The notes under the pieces: generated by a model
Told to the model about the DNA's origin: nothing
The model's database searches: none
The model's input: the letters and a program-made list of their open reading frames with translations, nothing else
Shown here: piece by piece, positions 41,021 to 44,883 of the stretch
Layout of the letters: each line of letters starts with the position of its first letter
Numbering within the stretch: position 1 is the first letter of the stretch
Origin: Amycolatopsis pittospori
GTDB taxonomy: Bacteria; Actinomycetota; Actinomycetes; Mycobacteriales; Pseudonocardiaceae
Reading direction: 5' to 3'
Assembly (NCBI RefSeq): GCF_013870525.1
Contig: NZ_JACBXD010000065.1
Location: 1-44,883 of the forward strand
Length of the DNA stretch: 44,883 bases
Program-made: the position numbers and the translations under genes

Positions 41021-41971
41021 GTGCGCAAGCACGATCTCGAAGAAGACCACGCTTTCGAAAGCACGCGTCCGAGCCGTACCCGTCGCGCCCGTTTCGACGA
41101 CGAGCCCGAACCCACGCGCAGCGGACGGCTCACCGAAGACGAACGTGTCCGGCTCGCCCGGCTGCGTGAAGACGCCTACACCGAAACCGCCATCCCGGGC
41201 GGCGGTGACCGCTGGAGCACCTGGGGCGACGCCGAGCACGGCCCGCATCCGCGGCCGGACTGGGTGATCACCGAACTGGCGGCGGTGGACATCGAACTCG
41301 GCATCCTCAAGACCGGCAAGGAGGCCGACGTCCACCTCGTCCGCCGCGGCCTGCCCGACACCCCGGGCACGGTGCTGGCCGCCAAGCGGTACCGCAGCGG
41401 CGAGCACCGGCTGTTCCACCGCGACGCCGGGTATCTCGAAGGCAGGCGGATGCGGCGTTCGCGGGAGATGCGGGCCATGGAGGCGCGCAGCAGCTTCGGC
41501 CGCAACCTCATCGCCGAACAGTGGGCGGTGGCGGAGTTCGCCGCGCTGAGCAGGCTCTGGACGGTCGGCGCTCCGGTGCCGTACCCGGTGCAGCGTGACG
41601 GCACCGAGTTGCTGCTGGAGTTCCTCGGCGACGGTGAGACCGCCGCGCCACGGCTGGCGCAGGTCCGTCCCGAACCGGAACACCTGCGGGAACTGTGGTT
41701 CCAGACGTCGGCGATGCTGGAGCTGCTGGCGTCACAGGGGCTCGCGCACGGCGACCTCTCGGCGTACAACCTGCTCGTCCACAACGGGCAGATCATGGTG
41801 ATCGATCTGCCGCAGGTGGTCGACATCGTCGCCAATCCGGGCGGGCTCGAGTTCCTCACGCGGGACGTGCGGAACATCGCGAACTGGTTCCACTCGCGTG
41901 GGCTGCCGGAGCGATTGACCGCGGTTCCGGAACTGATCGAGGAGCTGAAGGAGATCGCGGGTCTCCGCTGA
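41021..41971 (+). CDS. RIO1-family serine protein kinase
   Basis: A 316-residue atypical kinase: nucleotide loop LKTGKEADVHLVRRG (about 95), Lys in VLAAKRYRSG, catalytic loop LAHGDLSAYNLLVHNG and metal-binding Asp in IMVIDLPQVVDIVANPGG. RIO kinases mature ribosomal subunits in archaea and eukaryotes; the bacterial role is not well defined. The GTG start has AGGAGA 8 bases upstream. An unusual charged N-terminus (1-60) precedes the kinase fold. An intergenic hairpin follows. Confidence 0.93.
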   Translation: MRKHDLEEDHAFESTRPSRTRRARFDDEPEPTRSGRLTEDERVRLARLREDAYTETAIPGGGDRWSTWGDAEHGPHPRPDWVITELAAVDIELGILKTGKEADVHLVRRGLPDTPGTVLAAKRYRSGEHRLFHRDAGYLEGRRMRRSREMRAMEARSSFGRNLIAEQWAVAEFAALSRLWTVGAPVPYPVQRDGTELLLEFLGDGETAAPRLAQVRPEPEHLRELWFQTSAMLELLASQGLAHGDLSAYNLLVHNGQIMVIDLPQVVDIVANPGGLEFLTRDVRNIANWFHSRGLPERLTAVPELIEELKEIAGLR

Positions 41972-41972
41972 C

Positions 41973-42029
41973 GTGTCATAAGGGGTCCCCACGGATCGAA
42001 ACCGGTCCCATGGGGACCCCTTGTGACAC
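41973..42029. terminator. 22-bp hairpin, GGGGTCCCC family
   Basis: Arms 41973-41994 and 42008-42029 pair over 22 positions, allowing two G-U pairs. Outer sequence GTGTCATAAGGGGTCCCC is shared with the hairpin at 6613. It lies immediately after the RIO1 kinase stop. Confidence 0.78.
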
Positions 42030-42091
42030 TCGCGCTTCGAGACACCTGAAAGCCCTTTCCGACCTGCTCCGCGATGCTCTACCCTTATTAC

Positions 42092-42105
42092 TGGGAGCGC
42101 TCCCA
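42092..42105. promoter_or_regulatory. Perfect CebR-type operator
   Basis: TGGGAGCGCTCCCA is a perfect 14-bp palindrome, identical to the CebR (LacI-family cellobiose repressor) box of Streptomyces. It lies about 60 bases before the LPMO start, so cellulose-derived sugars probably induce the gene. No cebR gene is in this window. Confidence 0.85.
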
Positions 42106-42163
42106 TACCTACGGCCGCCGCGGACCGGCGGCCATGTCCGCATGGGAGAAGGGCGAAGCCGAC

Positions 42164-43231
42164 GTGACGAAACAACGAAGTACCGTCCTGGCAGTCGTGA
42201 CCCTGCTACTGGCGAGCGTGCTCGCGGTGGTGCTGAACACCGGCACCGCCGCGGCGCACGGCGCGATGATGAAACCGGGCAGCCGCACGTTCCTCTGCTG
42301 GAAGGACGGCCTGTCCCCGACCGGCGAGATCGTCCCGCACAATCCCGCCTGCTCCGCCGCCGTCCGGACGAGCGGCGCGAACTCGCTCTACAACTGGTTC
42401 GCCGTCCTGCGTTCCGACGGCGCCGGGCGCACCCGCGGCTTCATCCCCGACGGCCGGCTGTGCTCGGGCGGCAATCCCGGGTACGCCGGATTCGACGACG
42501 TCGGCGACTGGCCGCTCACCCATCTGACGGCCGGTGCGACGTTCGACTTCTCCTACAACGCGTGGGCCGCGCATCCGGGCTGGTTCTACACCTACGTCAC
42601 CAAGGACGGCTGGGATCCGAACCGTCCGCTGCGCTGGGACGATCTGGAGGATCAGCCGTTCCTCACCGTGGACCATCCGCCGGTGACCGGCGCCGTCGGC
42701 ACCGTCGACGGCCAGTACAAGTGGAGCGGCGCGCTGCCCACGAACAAGACCGGGCGGCACGTCGTCTACTCGGTGTGGAAACGCTCCGACAGCGCCGAGA
42801 CGTTCTACGGCTGCTCCGACGTCGTCTTCGACGGCGGCAACGGTGAAGTGACCGGCATCAACGCCCCGGGCACGCCGCCGTCATCGACAACGCCGACAAC
42901 GCCGACGTCGCCGCCGTCCGGCGGTGGCTCGTGCATGGCGATGTTCGCCGTCACGAATTCCTGGTCCGGCGGATATCAGGCGACCGTCACGATCATGAAT
43001 CACAGCAAGGCCGCGTACGGCGGCTGGCTCGCCGGCTGGACGCTGCCCGCCGGCCAGACGATCGCCGGCCTGTGGAACGGCACGCTGAGCCAATCGGGGA
43101 ACGTGGTCAATGTCCGCAACGCCGCGTGGAACGGCGCGATCGCGCCCGACGGGGAGACGACGTTCGGTCTCGTCGTCGACTCACCGGGCACGAATCCCGT
43201 GCAGCCAACGGTGACCTGTCAGGGCGACTGA
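42164..43231 (+). CDS. AA10 lytic polysaccharide monooxygenase with CBM2
   Basis: A 355-residue secreted copper enzyme. The signal peptide ends AAA-H, exposing His32 as the N-terminal copper ligand; His137 (AAHPGWFYTYV) completes the histidine brace, and TFYGCSDVVF is the conserved end of the AA10 core. A Pro/Thr linker joins a C-terminal cellulose-binding CBM2 (about 255-353, with WSGGYQATVTIMNHSKA, WTLPAGQTI and WNGTL). Oxidative cleavage of cellulose is likely. The GTG at 42164 is preferred because upstream in-frame ATGs would place the CebR box inside the coding region. Confidence 0.93.
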   Translation: MTKQRSTVLAVVTLLLASVLAVVLNTGTAAAHGAMMKPGSRTFLCWKDGLSPTGEIVPHNPACSAAVRTSGANSLYNWFAVLRSDGAGRTRGFIPDGRLCSGGNPGYAGFDDVGDWPLTHLTAGATFDFSYNAWAAHPGWFYTYVTKDGWDPNRPLRWDDLEDQPFLTVDHPPVTGAVGTVDGQYKWSGALPTNKTGRHVVYSVWKRSDSAETFYGCSDVVFDGGNGEVTGINAPGTPPSSTTPTTPTSPPSGGGSCMAMFAVTNSWSGGYQATVTIMNHSKAAYGGWLAGWTLPAGQTIAGLWNGTLSQSGNVVNVRNAAWNGAIAPDGETTFGLVVDSPGTNPVQPTVTCQGD

Positions 43232-43240
43232 CCGTCCACA

Positions 43241-43297
43241 GTGTTATGAAAGGGTCTTTCAAGACGGATCGTGTCTTGAAAGACCCTTTCATGACAC
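43241..43297. terminator. 25-bp hairpin after the LPMO gene
   Basis: Arms 43241-43265 and 43273-43297 pair over 25 positions with one G-U, 7-nt loop. Outer ends (GTGTTATGAAAGGG / CATGACAC) resemble the hairpins at 6613 and 41973. It starts 10 bases after the LPMO stop. Confidence 0.82.
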
Positions 43298-43370
43298 GCG
43301 GTGGCGGCCTCGTAGTGGAGACCCTGCCCACAATCGGTCCCTCCGAGTGGGTGCCCGGATAACGGTCCGG

Positions 43371-43598
43371 TACAGTAGTCCTAGACCGCAATCGGCGGCG
43401 TGGATGAGTGGTGTCCGTCGCCTCCAAAGCCAACCGAATGGCTCGCGGTATCCGTATCAACCAATTGGCGCGCGGTGTCACGCAGACGCGGTGTGCCGGG
43501 TTCGTCCCTGTGAACGCCCATCTGTGCACACCATCTTGCCCTGCCTGCGCGCGGGCAGCCCGGGCCTCCTTGTGACGTGCCACGTCCGAGAGGCATTT
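43371..43598 (+). promoter_or_regulatory. Long 5' leader of the DEAD-box helicase gene
   Basis: A TACAGT at 43371-43376 is a candidate -10 box, giving a leader of about 215 bases. The leader contains a CTGCC/GGGCAG hairpin near 43541-43558. An in-frame ATG at 43404 would add 65 Cys-rich residues to the helicase and is judged not to be the start. Confidence 0.4.
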
Positions 43599-44883
43599 GT
43601 GACAGTCACGTTCAACTCCGGCCACACCTCACCGTCGGCGCGTCAGCACCGCAAGCCGCGCACCCGCCCCACGGGTGACGCGATGCTTCGCGACGACGCC
43701 GTCGAGACGGTCAAGGCCCAGACCTGGGCGGAGCTCGGCCTTCCCGAGCCGCTGCTGCGGGCACTGGCCGACGCCGGTATCACCACCCCGTTCCCGATCC
43801 AGTCGGCGACCATCCCCGACGCGCTCGCCGGCCGCGACGTCCTCGGCCGCGCGCAGACCGGTTCCGGCAAGACCCTGGCCTTCGGCCTGGCGATGCTGAC
43901 CCGGCTCAACGGCGGCCGTGCGCGTCCGAAGCACCCCCGCGCGCTGATCCTGGTCCCGACCCGCGAGCTGGCCATGCAGGTCGCCGACTCGCTGACCCCG
44001 CTGGCCAAGTCCCTCGGCCTGTGGTGCCGCACCGCCGTCGGCGGCATGGCCTTCACCCGTCAGGCCGACGCGCTTTCCCGCGGCGTCGACCTGCTGATCG
44101 CCACCCCCGGCCGGCTGTCGGACCACGTCCGCCAGGGCACCGCGTCGCTGTCGGACGTCAACTTCATCGCCCTCGACGAGGCCGACCAGATGGCCGACAT
44201 GGGCTTCATGCCGCAGGTCCGCGAGATCCTCGACCTGACCCCGGCCCGTGGCCAGCGTCTGCTGTTCTCGGCGACCCTCGACGGTGACGTCGACCGCCTG
44301 GTCCGCGCCTACCTGACCGACCCGGTCACGCACTCGGTCGCCCCGTCGACCGCGAGCGTCACCACCATGGACCACCACGTGTTCCAGGTGTCGCACCAGG
44401 ACAAGCAGGACATCATCACCGAGATCGGCGCCCGCGAGGGCCGCACGATCATGTTCGTCCGCACCAAGCACCACGTGGACCGCCTCACCGAGCGCCTGCG
44501 CGAGAAGGGCGTCCACGCGGCGGCCCTGCACGGCGGCAAGACCCAGGGGCAGCGCAACCGGGTCCTCGCGGACTTCAAGGAGGGCCACGCCCCGGTCCTC
44601 GTCGCCACGGACGTCGCCGCGCGCGGTATCCACGTCGACGACATCTCGCTGGTGCTGCACGTCGACCCCGCCGCCGACCACAAGGACTACCTGCACCGCG
44701 CCGGTCGCACCGCGCGCGCCGGGGCGTCCGGTGTCGTGGTCACGCTGGTCACGCACGACCAGCGCCGCATGGTGCGCCGGATGACCGACCGCGCCGGTGT
44801 CCGCGCCGAGCAGACCACGGTCCGCCCGGGCGACGCCGAGCTCGCTCGCATCACCGGTGCGCAGCAGCCCAGCGGCGAGCCGG
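43599..44883 (+). CDS. DEAD-box RNA helicase (3' end outside window)
   Basis: Incomplete; 428 codons are visible. Motifs in order: Q (TTPFPIQ), I (AQTGSGKT), Ia (PTRELA), Ib (TPGRL), II (DEAD in ALDEADQM), III (SAT), IV (IMFVRTK), V (VATDVAARGIHVDD) and VI (HRAGRTARAG). It is likely involved in RNA remodelling or cold adaptation, as in related actinobacteria. The GTG at 43599 has GAGAGG upstream and begins a polar N-terminus before the Q motif. Confidence 0.95.
   Translation, partial: MTVTFNSGHTSPSARQHRKPRTRPTGDAMLRDDAVETVKAQTWAELGLPEPLLRALADAGITTPFPIQSATIPDALAGRDVLGRAQTGSGKTLAFGLAMLTRLNGGRARPKHPRALILVPTRELAMQVADSLTPLAKSLGLWCRTAVGGMAFTRQADALSRGVDLLIATPGRLSDHVRQGTASLSDVNFIALDEADQMADMGFMPQVREILDLTPARGQRLLFSATLDGDVDRLVRAYLTDPVTHSVAPSTASVTTMDHHVFQVSHQDKQDIITEIGAREGRTIMFVRTKHHVDRLTERLREKGVHAAALHGGKTQGQRNRVLADFKEGHAPVLVATDVAARGIHVDDISLVLHVDPAADHKDYLHRAGRTARAGASGVVVTLVTHDQRRMVRRMTDRAGVRAEQTTVRPGDAELARITGAQQPSGEP

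Noticed and set aside
42074..42163. N-terminal extension of the LPMO from upstream ATGs
   Set aside because: It would place the CebR box inside the coding region and in front of a normal signal peptide.
43404..43598. 65-residue N-terminal extension of the DEAD-box helicase
   Set aside because: Cys/Arg-rich sequence unlike helicase N-termini, and a better Shine-Dalgarno sequence precedes the GTG at 43599.

Overview
This is a high-GC (about 70 %) actinobacterial chromosome segment. Its gene content fits Pseudonocardiaceae, most likely Amycolatopsis or a close relative: a three-part pntAA/pntAB/pntB transhydrogenase, an Lsr2-type nucleoid protein, a DesA3-like acyl desaturase with its reductase, a 13E12-type DUF222/HNH gene, many GTG starts, and strong intergenic hairpins without U-tracts. 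The genus is inferred from gene content only; there is no rRNA in the window. I see no tRNA, CRISPR array, prophage or classical insertion sequence.

Layout. 1-6.5 kb: the 3' end of a secreted-protein gene, a flavoprotein disulfide reductase, an Lsr2/H1-like chimera, and an overlapping operon pntAA-pntAB-pntB-lipoate ligase. 6.7-12.3 kb: a DesT-like TetR gene divergent from a reductase/desaturase/small-protein operon, then a two-component system and a P-loop kinase. 12.3-14.8 kb: a DUF222/HNH endonuclease gene with a near-consensus SOS box and, at its 3' side, a tandem array of about 239-bp units that each repeat the 3' end of that gene. 15-20.6 kb: a secreted NucA/NucB-type DNase with three N-terminal repeats, an acetyltransferase divergent from an XRE-cupin regulator across twin palindromes, a multiply broken DUF3626 pseudogene, YjbQ, an ABC-2-like membrane protein and a HAD phosphatase. 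20.6-27.3 kb: three paralogous membrane-anchored proteins around a rhomboid-like/DUF2156 fusion, then proS. 27.4-31.5 kb: metabolic singletons, including an APH-fold protein lacking usual metal ligands. 31.6-43.3 kb: exported enzymes (trypsin-like protease, two coupled S8 proteases, and a CBM2-bearing LPMO behind a perfect CebR-type box), with a large LAL regulator, a phytoene-dehydrogenase-like oxidoreductase and a RIO1 kinase among them. 43.4 kb to the end: a long leader and the 5' part of a DEAD-box helicase gene.

How the genes work together. The clearest modules are: transhydrogenase plus lipoate ligase (cofactor and redox supply); TetR plus reductase plus desaturase (membrane lipid desaturation); histidine kinase plus response regulator; and an extracellular polymer-degrading set (proteases, DNase, LPMO) suited to a soil saprophyte.

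The most unusual structures are the HNH gene with its repeat array of its own 3' end, the Lsr2 N-terminus on a lysine/alanine tail, the rhomboid-DUF2156 fusion with a preserved Ser/His pair, and a family of long near-perfect intergenic hairpins with shared outer sequence.
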